Part shown: piece by piece, positions 49,348-58,366 of the stretch
Position numbering within the stretch: the stretch's first letter is position 1
Layout: each line of letters opens with the position of its first letter
NCBI GenBank assembly: GCA_963700865.1
Contig: CAVOZC010000001.1
Location: forward strand, 124,001-188,000
Length of the DNA stretch: 64,000 bases
Source: CAVOGJ01 sp963700865
GTDB lineage: Bacteria > Planctomycetota > Planctomycetia > Pirellulales > Pirellulaceae
Direction: 5' to 3'
Position numbers and translations under genes: made by a program
The notes under the pieces: generated by a model
The model's database searches: none
The model's input: the letters and a program-made list of their open reading frames with translations, nothing else
Told to the model about the DNA's origin: nothing

Positions 49348-52300
49348 GCAAGCCAACCACCGTCGAGCGGTATGAGCGGCTGCAGACCGCATTTCTTCAC
49401 GCCCGCGAATTGCCGTCGACCGCGCAAGCCGATTACGTCGCGAGCGCCGAAGTCGACCCCGATCTTCGCGCAGAACTCGTCGAACTACTCCGCACCGATC
49501 AAGACGACGGCTTTGATTTGCTGGCGCACCCGCTGGTGGACGAACCATCGGCAACGATCTTGACGCAGTGGCCGTCTCCGTCCGCACCAGCCATGCCCGA
49601 GTCGATCGGACCGTATCGCCTGCTACAGCTAATCGGCGAGGGCGGCCATGGGCTGGTATATCTGGCGGAGCAACGAACGCCCGTTCGCCGACAGGTGGCG
49701 CTGAAGATCGTGAAACCTGGCATGGATTCGCGGCAAATTCTCGCGCGGTTCGCCGCCGAGCGGCAGGCACTGGCCATGATGCATCACCCGTCGATCGCCA
49801 ACGTGCTGGACGCGGGACAGACGGCTGACGGGCAACCCTTTTTTGTGATGGAACTGGTTCGCGGACTCCCCATCGATCAATTCTGCGACGACAATCGCAT
49901 GCCTCTCGCGGAACGATTGGCCCTTTTTCAACAGGTTTGTCACGCGGTCTATCATGCCCACCAAAAGGGGGTGATCCATCGCGATCTGAAACCGGCCAAT
50001 ATCCTGGTCACCGTCGCCTCGGGACAACCGCTCGCCAAAGTCATTGACTTTGGCATCGCCAAGGCGCTCGACAACCCACTATCCGATCGCACACTCTTCA
50101 CCGAATTCGGACAGATTCTCGGGACGCTGGAGTACATGAGTCCCGAACAGGCCGTTATGTCACAATCGGGAATCGACACGCGGAGTGATGTGTATTCTCT
50201 CGGCGTGTTGCTTTACCGATTGCTCACGGGTGAAACACCGCACAGCCGAGACCAACTCCTCCAACATGGCATGTGGGAGATCAAAAACGTGCTCCGGGAT
50301 GCCACTCCGACATCCCCCAGCGAAAAGATCACGCAAGCGATGACCAACCAACGGTGGGTCGATCGCCAACTTCCAGCCAACTGGCAGCAGGCTGTACGCG
50401 GAGACCTTGATTGGATCGCCATGAAAGCCTTGGCCAAGGAGCCCGATCGCCGATACGAATCGGCCGGTGCGTTTGCCAAGGATATCGAGCGCTACCTGCT
50501 TGGCGAGGCGATCGAGGCACGCCCCCCAAGCTGGACCTATCGCTGGAGCAAGGCGATTCGCAAATATCGCTGGGTGGCTGCCGCGGCGGCCATTCTCTTC
50601 CTGGCCCTTTGTGTCGCCGTGACGGGACTCGCTTGGGGCACTTGGCGATCGCGAATCAGCCTGCGGCAAATGGAGCAGGCCGTCGACGAGCTGACGATCA
50701 ACGAGTCACAATTGGCAGCGGCGCTCGCGGAAGCCGAAGCGGAACGCGCACGAGCCGATGAAACGAGCGAGCGACTGTCGAACATGCTCTCGCAGGGCTT
50801 AATGAAAGGAGCCTGGGAGCTGGCCATGGACGGAGCGGCGAGTCAAGCCCAGCGCATGCTCGACACGGTTCCCAGCTCCGCGCGGCGCTACGAATGGCAA
50901 TTGATCAGCACGATCGCTCCGCAGATGAAGAAGTCGATCCTGCGCCGACAGGAAGCCAATACGCGGGTCGACGCCGTCGACACCCTTGCCGTCCAGGCGA
51001 CCCAACAACAGATGACCCTCGTCTCGACGTCGTCGCAGCTGGAAGTCTGGGACTTGACGCGTGGTCAATGCGTCCATCGCTTGCGACTGGCGGGAGGTGA
51101 CTTCAAGGCCTTGCAGCTTGCGGCCGATGCCAACGTGGCGTTTGCGGGTAGCGACGGTCAAATCGTCCGCATCTCGCTGGAGGGTCTCCCTTCGCAGGAG
51201 AACGACGAGGCACCACCGCCTCCTTTGTCCTCCGAACGACGACTCGTTTCCGCGCCACTGAATCATGGCGCTATTCGGCAGTTGGCAGTCACGGCCGAAC
51301 GGATCGCCGCGATCACCGGTGACGACCACCTCGTACTGTTGGACGCAGCGACGCTGGAGGTGCTGGCCGAGCAGCTGCTGCCGCAAACAAACAACTTGGT
51401 TTGCTGGAACCCCCACCCGGGCTCGCTTTTCGTCGCCGGCGCCGACGGGCAACTCTTACGTTTTGCGGGCGACACCCTTGACCCGTTGCCCACGATGCGG
51501 ATCACGGCACAGCCCGTCGCGCGACTGGCGTTCGTTGACGATCGTTTGTGGGCCGCGGATGTGCGGGGGGCGATCTACGAGATTGACACCCAGGCAGGGA
51601 GAAGTCTGCCTCGGTTACCCGCCGGTGAAAACATCAGCGATACCACATGGCTGGACGACCAAGGCGCCTGGCAGGTTGCCACTGATGGCTCACTCTATTT
51701 CTGTGATCTGGTCGAACAAACCCGTCACTTGATATGGCGCTCGACGAATGCTCTAGCCGGAGTCTGGATGAAGGACGACGACGGCGGCATCTTGATCGCT
51801 CATGCCAATAGTGAGCTGACGCTCGTGGAACATGACGAACTCAGCCAACTACGGAGGCGAGCCCTGTCCAGCATGGATTTGGCGGATGGTCGTTTACTGA
51901 CGAAACGAGGCGCGTTTCTGACGGCTCACACCGACGGAAGTCTCCAGTTGCGAGACCTCGAATCGGGTCGCCTGTTGCTCAAGACCGACGAACCGTTGAC
52001 CGATATCATCGAGATTGGTGTGGATGCCAATGAGGATTACGTCGCCGCCGTCAGCAGTGACCAGCGACTCCTGATCGCTCGGCTGCCCACGTTGGAAACA
52101 CGCTACCTGCGGCCGATCAGTTGGGGAGTCCGAGGTGCCGCCTTTTCCGAGGACGGGAAACGGGTGGCCACGGCGGCGGCGGCCGACAATCCTCGGCAGC
52201 TGCGGGAAGGGACCATTGATTTATGGTCGCCCCAGTCGGGAAAACCGCTACTTCGCCTGGCCGGCCATACCAATTGGGTCTATGCGCTCCAGTTCATCGA

Positions 52301-52757
52301 CGCCGATCGGAAGCTTGTGTCGCTCTCGGAAGACGGTACGGCAAAACTGTGGGACCTGGAACGTGGCGATTGCCTGTGGACGATGGAGATACCGGAGCGG
52401 GGCAAGGCACGGACGATGAGCGTTTCGCGCGACGGCCGACGGCTGGTTCTCGGGCACAGCGACGGATATTTGAGCGCCTGGGATCTGGAGAGCCAACGCC
52501 ATCGGGGTACCCGATCGCTGTGCGCGAACGCGGTGACGTCCGTCACCGCGCTGCCCGGCGATCCACAGCGATTGCTCGTCACATCCCATGCGGAAGGCTC
52601 CTTCTGGATCGTCGCTGCGGACACGCTGGAGCCAACGTTGCAGCTGGATCCACGCTTGGGCATGCTGCAGGCGGTCCGCATCTCGGCGGATGGCGAGCTG
52701 CTGGTGTTGGTCGGCGAATCGGGAGCAACGCGATTCTGGCGGCTGCCGACGCTCTAA
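49344..52757 (+). CDS. Transmembrane Ser/Thr kinase with C-terminal WD40-like repeats
   Basis: A 1,137-residue protein. A short helical N-terminus (1-60), then a Hanks kinase domain (about 88-385): LIGEGGHGLVYLA (97-109), Lys121 in VALKIVKPG, HRDLKPAN (212-219), DFG (235-237), EYMSPEQA (263-270). One transmembrane helix (about 409-432: AAAAILFLALCVAVTGLAW), a coiled-coil stretch (about 440-475), then repeats of a beta-propeller, clearest at 960-1010: LAGHTNWVYALQFIDADRKLVSLSEDGTAKLWDLERG. ATG overlaps the stop of the propeller gene. With the ECF sigma at 47105 it forms a three-gene signalling operon; the external propeller may sense envelope or substrate state. Confidence 0.93.
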   Translation: MSKPTTVERYERLQTAFLHARELPSTAQADYVASAEVDPDLRAELVELLRTDQDDGFDLLAHPLVDEPSATILTQWPSPSAPAMPESIGPYRLLQLIGEGGHGLVYLAEQRTPVRRQVALKIVKPGMDSRQILARFAAERQALAMMHHPSIANVLDAGQTADGQPFFVMELVRGLPIDQFCDDNRMPLAERLALFQQVCHAVYHAHQKGVIHRDLKPANILVTVASGQPLAKVIDFGIAKALDNPLSDRTLFTEFGQILGTLEYMSPEQAVMSQSGIDTRSDVYSLGVLLYRLLTGETPHSRDQLLQHGMWEIKNVLRDATPTSPSEKITQAMTNQRWVDRQLPANWQQAVRGDLDWIAMKALAKEPDRRYESAGAFAKDIERYLLGEAIEARPPSWTYRWSKAIRKYRWVAAAAAILFLALCVAVTGLAWGTWRSRISLRQMEQAVDELTINESQLAAALAEAEAERARADETSERLSNMLSQGLMKGAWELAMDGAASQAQRMLDTVPSSARRYEWQLISTIAPQMKKSILRRQEANTRVDAVDTLAVQATQQQMTLVSTSSQLEVWDLTRGQCVHRLRLAGGDFKALQLAADANVAFAGSDGQIVRISLEGLPSQENDEAPPPPLSSERRLVSAPLNHGAIRQLAVTAERIAAITGDDHLVLLDAATLEVLAEQLLPQTNNLVCWNPHPGSLFVAGADGQLLRFAGDTLDPLPTMRITAQPVARLAFVDDRLWAADVRGAIYEIDTQAGRSLPRLPAGENISDTTWLDDQGAWQVATDGSLYFCDLVEQTRHLIWRSTNALAGVWMKDDDGGILIAHANSELTLVEHDELSQLRRRALSSMDLADGRLLTKRGAFLTAHTDGSLQLRDLESGRLLLKTDEPLTDIIEIGVDANEDYVAAVSSDQRLLIARLPTLETRYLRPISWGVRGAAFSEDGKRVATAAAADNPRQLREGTIDLWSPQSGKPLLRLAGHTNWVYALQFIDADRKLVSLSEDGTAKLWDLERGDCLWTMEIPERGKARTMSVSRDGRRLVLGHSDGYLSAWDLESQRHRGTRSLCANAVTSVTALPGDPQRLLVTSHAEGSFWIVAADTLEPTLQLDPRLGMLQAVRISADGELLVLVGESGATRFWRLPTL

Positions 52758-52780
52758 AAGCATTCGCGGCGCGGGCGTCT

Positions 52781-52914
52781 TGCCGCATCGAGGGCCAGTC
52801 CGACCCAAAGCGGCGAAGGATCGCCGCACGCCAACCGTGGCGGGCGCATCCTGCCACCGTCCTGCCACATCGAGGGCCATTCAGACCCAAAGCGGCGAAG
52901 GATCGCCGCACTCC
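52781..52914. repeat. Tandem family B hairpin repeats
   Basis: Two near-identical 52-base units at 52781-52832 and 52863-52914 (period 82). Each contains a perfect hairpin with stem GCGGCGA / TCGCCGC and loop AGGA (52810-52827 and 52892-52909). Between the units is a further GC-rich segment reading ccgtggcgggcgcatcctgcc. They follow the kinase stop directly. Confidence 0.85.
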
Positions 52915-53413
52915 AAAGACACTCTTTTGGAATTCTGTCAGGATTTCGGGAGACCTGCCATTGACATTTTCTAAAATAACAGTTGAATCACGCACTTGTG
53001 AAATGTCCCAGAGTGCAGGCCGCATGGATCAGCCGGCGAGCGGACATTTGACGGGCCACTAGGACCCCCCAGGATGAGCGGAAATGAAGGTGGCGCGGCC
53101 GACAGTAACGACGCGCGGCAGACGGATGACGAGGAGCCTCCAGGTACATGCTACCTCCACCGACCCCAAGCCCGAGATAACTCCCCCCTAACGCAGCGAC
53201 GCTGCTGCCGCCCCGTTCACCGCGTATCGAACGCACGCCGAGAGTGGCTGGCGGCATCTTCCGCACCGCTTCCGGCATACCTGCCCCACCCGGCCATCGT
53301 GCCGGCCGACGGCTGCTGGGCGCTCCCCGCCGTTCTTGGCGGTTTTGCCCGACCCAGGCTGGACGCGTCGAGCCACTCTCCCCGGCACTCCGGTTTCCGG
53401 AGGGGAGCCACCG
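52915..53413. other. Gene-free stretch before the ATP-grasp operon
   Basis: About 500 bases between the family B repeats and the YkgJ-type gene. No gene with real features on either strand; the opposite-strand frame from 53536 is Ser/Arg-rich and antisense to ykgJ. It probably contains the operon promoter, which I cannot locate. Confidence 0.35.
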
Positions 53414-53932
53414 ATGTCCGCTGAAGAAGCCTTTCTGTGTGCCCGCTGTGCTCGGCACCAGAAGACCTGTTGCCAGCACACCGATATCCTGACAACGCTC
53501 GGAGACGTCGGTCGGATCAGCCAGCACGTGGGGCACGGGGACTTTACCGAGTTCCGGGCTCCCGAGAATCCGGCGTATCTCGACCAGGACGATGACCCGC
53601 TTTGGCGGGAACTCGTCTTCCGTCCCGACAACACTCGTCGCGTCCTCCGCCGCGAATCCAACGGGGACTGTACGTTTCTGGGGACGAACGGCTGTTCGCT
53701 CCCCTTGGAAACTCGCCCGCTGATCTGCCGCTTATACCCCTACGACTATACGGCCGATGGCCTCTCCGTCGGCTTCTCGGACGGATGTCCGCTGGAGTTG
53801 CTCCGCCCCGGCCAGGGGCTGATCGATGCGCTGGAGATGAACCCCGCCGATGCCCAACGTTGGCATCGGCAATTGTACGACGAGCTAAACCAGGAGATAG
53901 GAGGCGGAAATGCGCATCGGACTGACCTATGA
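53414..53932 (+). CDS. YkgJ-family cysteine-cluster protein
   Basis: A 172-residue protein with an N-terminal cysteine cluster (Cys9, Cys12, Cys19, Cys20: CARCARHQKTCC) and further Cys in NGDCTFLGTNGCSLPL, RPLICRLYPYDY, and GFSDGCPLELL. The pattern matches the UPF0153/YkgJ zinc- or iron-sulfur-binding family, whose role is not established. The ATG at 53414 is chosen over an in-frame ATG at 53336, which adds non-conserved residues. It overlaps the ATP-grasp gene by 23 bases and starts a five-gene operon; the cluster probably binds a metal or Fe-S group used by the pathway (inference). Confidence 0.85.
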   Translation: MSAEEAFLCARCARHQKTCCQHTDILTTLGDVGRISQHVGHGDFTEFRAPENPAYLDQDDDPLWRELVFRPDNTRRVLRRESNGDCTFLGTNGCSLPLETRPLICRLYPYDYTADGLSVGFSDGCPLELLRPGQGLIDALEMNPADAQRWHRQLYDELNQEIGGGNAHRTDL

Positions 53933-54974
53933 TCTGAGGGACGAGTACCTCGCTGCGGGTTACACGGAAGAGGAAACGGCTGAATTTGACCGTATTGAAA
54001 CGATTGAAGCCATCGAGGACGCGTTGCAACGCCTGGGGTATGCGACCGACCGAATCGGCCACGCCCGACATCTGATTGAGCGGTTGGGCAGTGGGCACCG
54101 CTGGGATCTCGTCTTTAACATCTGCGAAGGCCTGCGCGGGGCGGGACGGGAGGCCCAGGTGCCAGCCATCCTGGACGTGTACGGGATTCCCTATACGTTC
54201 TCCGATCCGTGCGTGATGTCTCTTTGCCTGGACAAGGGAATCACCAAATGCATCCTGAGGGGATCCGCCACTCCGACGGCGCGTTCGAAAGTCATCCGGA
54301 ACGTCGAGGAAATCTCCAGGATGCCGGCACTCGGCTATCCGCTATTCGCCAAACCGGTTGCCGAGGGAACCGGCAAAGGGATCACGCCGTCTTCCCGCGT
54401 GTGGAATCGACGACAACTGAGAGAGATCTGCAGCCAACTGATCCTGCAATATGAACAGCCGGTGCTCGTCGAAGAATACCTTCCCGGCCGAGAATTCACG
54501 GTGGGACTGCTCGGCACGGGCGAGTCGGCCGTCTGCCTGGGCACGCTCGAAATCATCCTGCTTGATGATGCCGAGCCCGATGTCTATTCGTATGTCAACA
54601 AGGAATGCTGTGAGGACTTGGTCGAGTATCGTTTGGTGAAGGCTTGCGACGACCCACAGGTCGCCAGAGCGGAACAGATTGCCCTTGCGTCCTGGAGGAC
54701 ACTCAGCTGCCGCGATGGGGGCCGGATCGATCTCCGCTGTGACGCGATGGGCAACCCTCAGTTCCTGGAGGCCAATCCGCTCGCTGGCCTGCATCCCTTC
54801 CATTCCGATCTGCCCATGCTGGCCACTGCCGTGGGCATGAGCTATGTCGAGCTGATACGCTGGATCGTCGAGTCGGCGGCCTGCCGTTGTCGCGACCAGA
54901 TCGGGCACGTCGCGCCGGCGAACGTCCCATGGTCTGCCGGGTCTCTTCTGTCCTCCTCCGAGGCACGACGTTGA
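53910..54974 (+). CDS. ATP-grasp ligase 1 (D-Ala-D-Ala ligase-like)
   Basis: A 354-residue ATP-grasp enzyme. N-terminal pre-ATP-grasp domain (LVFNICEGLRG, TFSDPCVMSLCLDKGITKCIL as the Ddl-type binding region); the ATP-binding lysine in YPLFAKPVAEGTGKGI; EEYLPGREFTVGLLG; and the metal-binding C-terminal RIDLRCDAMGNPQFLEANPLAGLHP. This order and the EGLRG / LFNICEG block are typical of D-alanine-D-alanine ligase relatives that join carboxylates and amines through acyl-phosphate. The substrate is unlikely to be D-Ala for cell-wall synthesis because it is not near mur genes and a second ligase of the same family follows in overlap. Part of the 53414-58260 operon. Confidence 0.88.
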   Translation: MRIGLTYDLRDEYLAAGYTEEETAEFDRIETIEAIEDALQRLGYATDRIGHARHLIERLGSGHRWDLVFNICEGLRGAGREAQVPAILDVYGIPYTFSDPCVMSLCLDKGITKCILRGSATPTARSKVIRNVEEISRMPALGYPLFAKPVAEGTGKGITPSSRVWNRRQLREICSQLILQYEQPVLVEEYLPGREFTVGLLGTGESAVCLGTLEIILLDDAEPDVYSYVNKECCEDLVEYRLVKACDDPQVARAEQIALASWRTLSCRDGGRIDLRCDAMGNPQFLEANPLAGLHPFHSDLPMLATAVGMSYVELIRWIVESAACRCRDQIGHVAPANVPWSAGSLLSSSEARR

Positions 54975-55972
54975 ACGTTTTGATCTTACATAACACGCCC
55001 AAGGGGGATGCGACGATCGAAGACCACGATGTCCTGGCCCAGCGGGATGCGGTGGCAGCCGCCCTGGAAGCCACGGGGCACCACGTCTCGGCCTTTGGTT
55101 GTACCCTCAATCTGGAACGGCTGGTTCAGTCCCTACGGGAAGCCAGGCCCGACGTGGTGTTTAACCTGGTTGAATCGCTGGGAGGCACCGACCGCTTGAT
55201 GCCCCTGCCGATTCTACTCCTCGAGGCCCTGCGCATTCCCTACACGGGAGCCTCGTCGACGGCCATCCTCGCCACGTCGAGCAAGTTGGCGACGAAACGG
55301 CAGCTGCGCGCCGCCGGCTTGCCCACCCCAACGTGGTACGACGCGGATGAGGAGTCATCGGCTGCAACCGAGGCTTGGCCCGCGAATTGGATTCTGAAGC
55401 CTGTTTGGGAGCACGCATCGGTCGGCATGGAGGATGATGCCGTCGTCACAGCGGCCGACCAGTCGGCACTGCGGGACGAGCTACGGCTGCGAGAAAAGCG
55501 ATGCGGACGTCAGTTATTCGCCGAGCGGTTTGTCGAGGGGCGCGAATTCAACGTCTCATTGCTGGCGGGCGAGGTGCTCCCGGTGGCAGAAATCGACTTC
55601 TCGTCCTTTCCACCCGGCAAACCTCGGATTGTCGGCCAGCGGGCAAAATGGGAAAAGGATTCCTACGAGTATCGCGCGACGCCCCGCAGCTTTGATTTCT
55701 CCCGCAAGGATCAGGCACTGCTGTCACAGCTGGCCGAACTCTCCCGCGCCTGTTGGCAACTTTTTGGGCTGACCGGTTTTGCCCGCGTCGACTTTCGTGT
55801 CAACGCGAACGGTCGGCCCTGGATCCTCGAAATTAATGTGAACCCCTGCCTCTCACCCGATGCCGGTTTTGCCGCAGCCGTCGCGGAGGCTGGTCTGTCC
55901 TACGAAGAAGCGATTCAGCGCCTTGTGAGTGAGACCCGGAACTCATGGCGCGAGCCCGCCAACAGCGCGTAA
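54971..55972 (+). CDS. ATP-grasp ligase 2 (D-Ala-D-Ala ligase-like)
   Basis: A 333-residue ATP-grasp ligase from a TTG start at 54971 that overlaps the previous TGA (TTGA). Features: DVVFNLVESLGG, IPYTGASSTAILATSSKLATKRQL, the lysine in NWILKPVWEHASVGM (like the SVG loop of Ddl), FAERFVEGREFNVSLL, and RVDFRVNANGRPWILEINVNPCLSPDAGF, the ATP/Mg site. Sequence differs strongly from ligase 1, so the two are not a recent duplication and probably catalyse successive couplings. The earlier in-frame start at 54887 lies inside ligase 1. Confidence 0.88.
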   Translation: MNVLILHNTPKGDATIEDHDVLAQRDAVAAALEATGHHVSAFGCTLNLERLVQSLREARPDVVFNLVESLGGTDRLMPLPILLLEALRIPYTGASSTAILATSSKLATKRQLRAAGLPTPTWYDADEESSAATEAWPANWILKPVWEHASVGMEDDAVVTAADQSALRDELRLREKRCGRQLFAERFVEGREFNVSLLAGEVLPVAEIDFSSFPPGKPRIVGQRAKWEKDSYEYRATPRSFDFSRKDQALLSQLAELSRACWQLFGLTGFARVDFRVNANGRPWILEINVNPCLSPDAGFAAAVAEAGLSYEEAIQRLVSETRNSWREPANSA

Positions 55973-55990
55973 AGGCGCGAAAGAAAACGC

Positions 55991-57740
55991 ATGTTTCGCA
56001 TCCGCAGAATCTACGATGATGTTTTGCCGGTTAACAAGTCGGCATTGCGCGAAGTGCGGCAGATTTTCGCGGACCAGTTTCCCGATGCACCGGCGGAAGA
56101 CATCGATCCCTTGCCGGAACGGCTGCGGAACCCTTTCAAGAAACGCTTTCGTACCATACTTTATGTCGCCGAGAATGCGCGTCATCGGGTACAGGGCTTC
56201 GCCATCGTTCTCCATGAACCAGAAATCGGCTTCTGCTACCTCGACTTTCTCGCGGCGGGAAAAAACGTGCCGGGGCGAGGGATCGGAGCCGCTTTGTACG
56301 AACACGTCCGCGACGAGGCGGCGAGCATGGGCGCGCACGGCGTCTTCTTTGAATGCCTGCCCGATGACCCGGATCGCTGCGCCGATCCCGCGATCCGCAA
56401 GCTGAACGCGGCACGCTTGAAATTTTACGAGCAGTACGGGGCGCGGCCCATCATCGGCACGGCCTACGAGACACCGGTTCCCGACGGAGGCGACGACAAT
56501 TTGCCGCACCTCGTATGGGATAGTCTGGGTCGCGAATCGTCGTTGGCCGCGGACCTCGCCCGCCGCGTAGCCCAGGCGGTGCTCGAGCGGAAGTACAGCG
56601 ATCTGTGTCCGCCCTCCTATGTGCGTCTGGTCCATGATTCGTTTCGCGACGATCCGGTGAGACTGAGGGAACCCAGGTACATCAAATCCCTCGCGGCACC
56701 CGTCACGGCCAACCCCCATCCGCCAGAGAAAATTGCCGTCACGATCAACGACAAGCATGATATCCACCACATCCGCGAGCGGGGCTATGTCGAGTCCCCA
56801 GTGCGTATCAGCGTGATTGAAAAGGAATTGATCGCCAGCGGGCTGATCGAGACCGTGGCCGTCAAGAAGCATCCGCTCAAACATATCCTCGCCGTGCATG
56901 ACGCCGATTTTGTCGAATACCTCAGGCATGCCTGCGAGCACGCGCCCGAAGGAAAATCAGTCTACCCCTATGTGTTTCCGATCCGCAACGCGACTCGACC
57001 GCCCAAAGAACTTTCGGTGCGAGCTGGCTATTATTGCATTGATACGTTCACGCCGATCAACCGCAATGCGTTTCCGGCCGCGCAGCGCGCCGTGGACTGT
57101 GTGCTGTCGGCGGCGGATCAGATCCTGGCCGGACGCCGCGTCGCCTATGCGCTGGTCCGCCCACCGGGCCACCATGCCGAACGCCGTTCGTTCGGTGGCT
57201 TTTGCTATTTCAGCAACGCTGCCATCGGTGCGAATTACCTCAGCGCTTATGGCCGTCTGGCCATCCTCGACATCGACTATCATCACGGGAATGGTCAGCA
57301 AGACATCTTTTATCATCGCGCCGATGTGCTGACCGTTTCGATCCATGGCGATCCCGATTTTGCCTACCCTTATTTCACGGGCTTCGCGGACGAACGTGGC
57401 ATTGCTGAGGGAGAGGGATTTAACGTGAATTTGCCGCTACCAGAACGTCAGGACGGAGCGCAATACCGTAAGACACTGACAAAGGCGATCGACACCATCG
57501 AACGCTTTGGGCCATCTTTCCTCGTGATTGCTCTCGGGCTTGACCCGGCCAAAGGAGAATCCGACGGGCACCTGGTCGCTCGACGCCAAGGACTTCGAGG
57601 CCAACGGACGTCTCTTGGGGGCGATGAAACTCCCCACGCTCGTCGTGCAGGAAGGCGGCTATCGGACGCGCACCTTGGGCAAGAACGCTCACGGTTTCCT
57701 GAGCGGTCTGGTGGAGGCCGCGCATGCCTCAGCGCTCTGA
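55991..57740 (+). CDS. GNAT acetyltransferase fused to HDAC-family deacetylase, one frame break
   Basis: Joined length about 583 residues. N-terminal GNAT domain (about 1-175) with GRGIGAALYEHV as the acetyl-CoA pyrophosphate loop and FYEQYGARPI. The C-terminal HDAC/acetylpolyamine amidohydrolase domain (about 245-583) has RPPGHHAE (His394, His395), FCYFSNAAIGANYL, DIDYHHGNGQQD (Asp429 and His431 as zinc ligands) and ALGLDPAKGE with the third ligand Asp. The frame breaks near 57555; the next frame continues TGTWSLDAKDFEANG and PTLVVQEGGYRTRTLG to the stop at 57740. An acetyltransferase and a deacetylase on one chain suggests protecting and deprotecting an amine on the same intermediate (inference). 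18 bases after ligase 2. Confidence 0.9.
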
Positions 57741-58260
57741 GCCACCCCCGGGACTGACCTTACGCGACTCGACTCGCCTACCAGACCGGAATGCGATCCG
57801 AAAAATCGTGACGGAAACCGGTTTTTTTCGACCCGACGAGATCGAGGTGGCCGTCGAATTGGTTGACGCGCGGTTGGAAAAAGGCGACTCGTCGGGATAC
57901 CACTTTCTGTTTGCGGAACGGGCAGGAACGGTGGTCGGTTATGCCTGTTTCGGTCCGATCGCCTGCACCATCGGCAGCTTCGACCTGTATTGGATTGCCG
58001 TAGCCCCCTCTTGCCAAGAGCAGGGCGTCGGCCGTTGGCTGCTCGCCGACGTCGAACGACGCGTGCAGGCGATGGGAGGCCGGCTGATCTACATCGAAAC
58101 CTCGGGCCGCCCACAGTACGCGCCGACACGAGCCTTCTATGAACATTGCGGCTACGACATCGCGGCAACGTTGGTGGATTTCTACGATCAGGGAGACGAC
58201 AAGGTGATCTGGGAGAAAAAGCCTCCGCGGGGACTTGGGGCAAGCAGAACCACGGACTGA
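57724..58260 (+). CDS. GNAT N-acetyltransferase
   Basis: A 178-residue GNAT protein; the ATG at 57724 overlaps the end of the fusion gene by 17 bases. Core: VVGYACFGPIACTIGSFDLYWIAVAPSCQEQGVGRWLLADVERRV (strand 4 and the QxxGxG acetyl-CoA loop), GGRLIYIETSGRPQYAPTRAFYEHCGY. Last gene of the five-gene operon, so the cluster carries two acetyltransferase domains, two ligases and one deacetylase. Confidence 0.9.
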   Translation: MPQRSEPPPGLTLRDSTRLPDRNAIRKIVTETGFFRPDEIEVAVELVDARLEKGDSSGYHFLFAERAGTVVGYACFGPIACTIGSFDLYWIAVAPSCQEQGVGRWLLADVERRVQAMGGRLIYIETSGRPQYAPTRAFYEHCGYDIAATLVDFYDQGDDKVIWEKKPPRGLGASRTTD

Positions 58261-58285
58261 CCCGCGCGAGCCGAGGGAAAAGACC

Positions 58286-58302
58286 TGACCGCGGAGCGGT
58301 CA
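58286..58302. repeat. Family C hairpin, copy 1
   Basis: Perfect hairpin with stem TGACCGC / GCGGTCA and loop GGA, 26 bases after the last gene of the operon. The same motif with similar downstream sequence (cgatgtcgtggatcgctactcgat) recurs at 59223. It might also end the operon's transcript. Confidence 0.8.
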
Positions 58303-58366
58303 ACGATGTCGTGGATCGCTACTCGATCCTCCGCCGACGTCAGCCATTCCGACGCCACATGACGCC

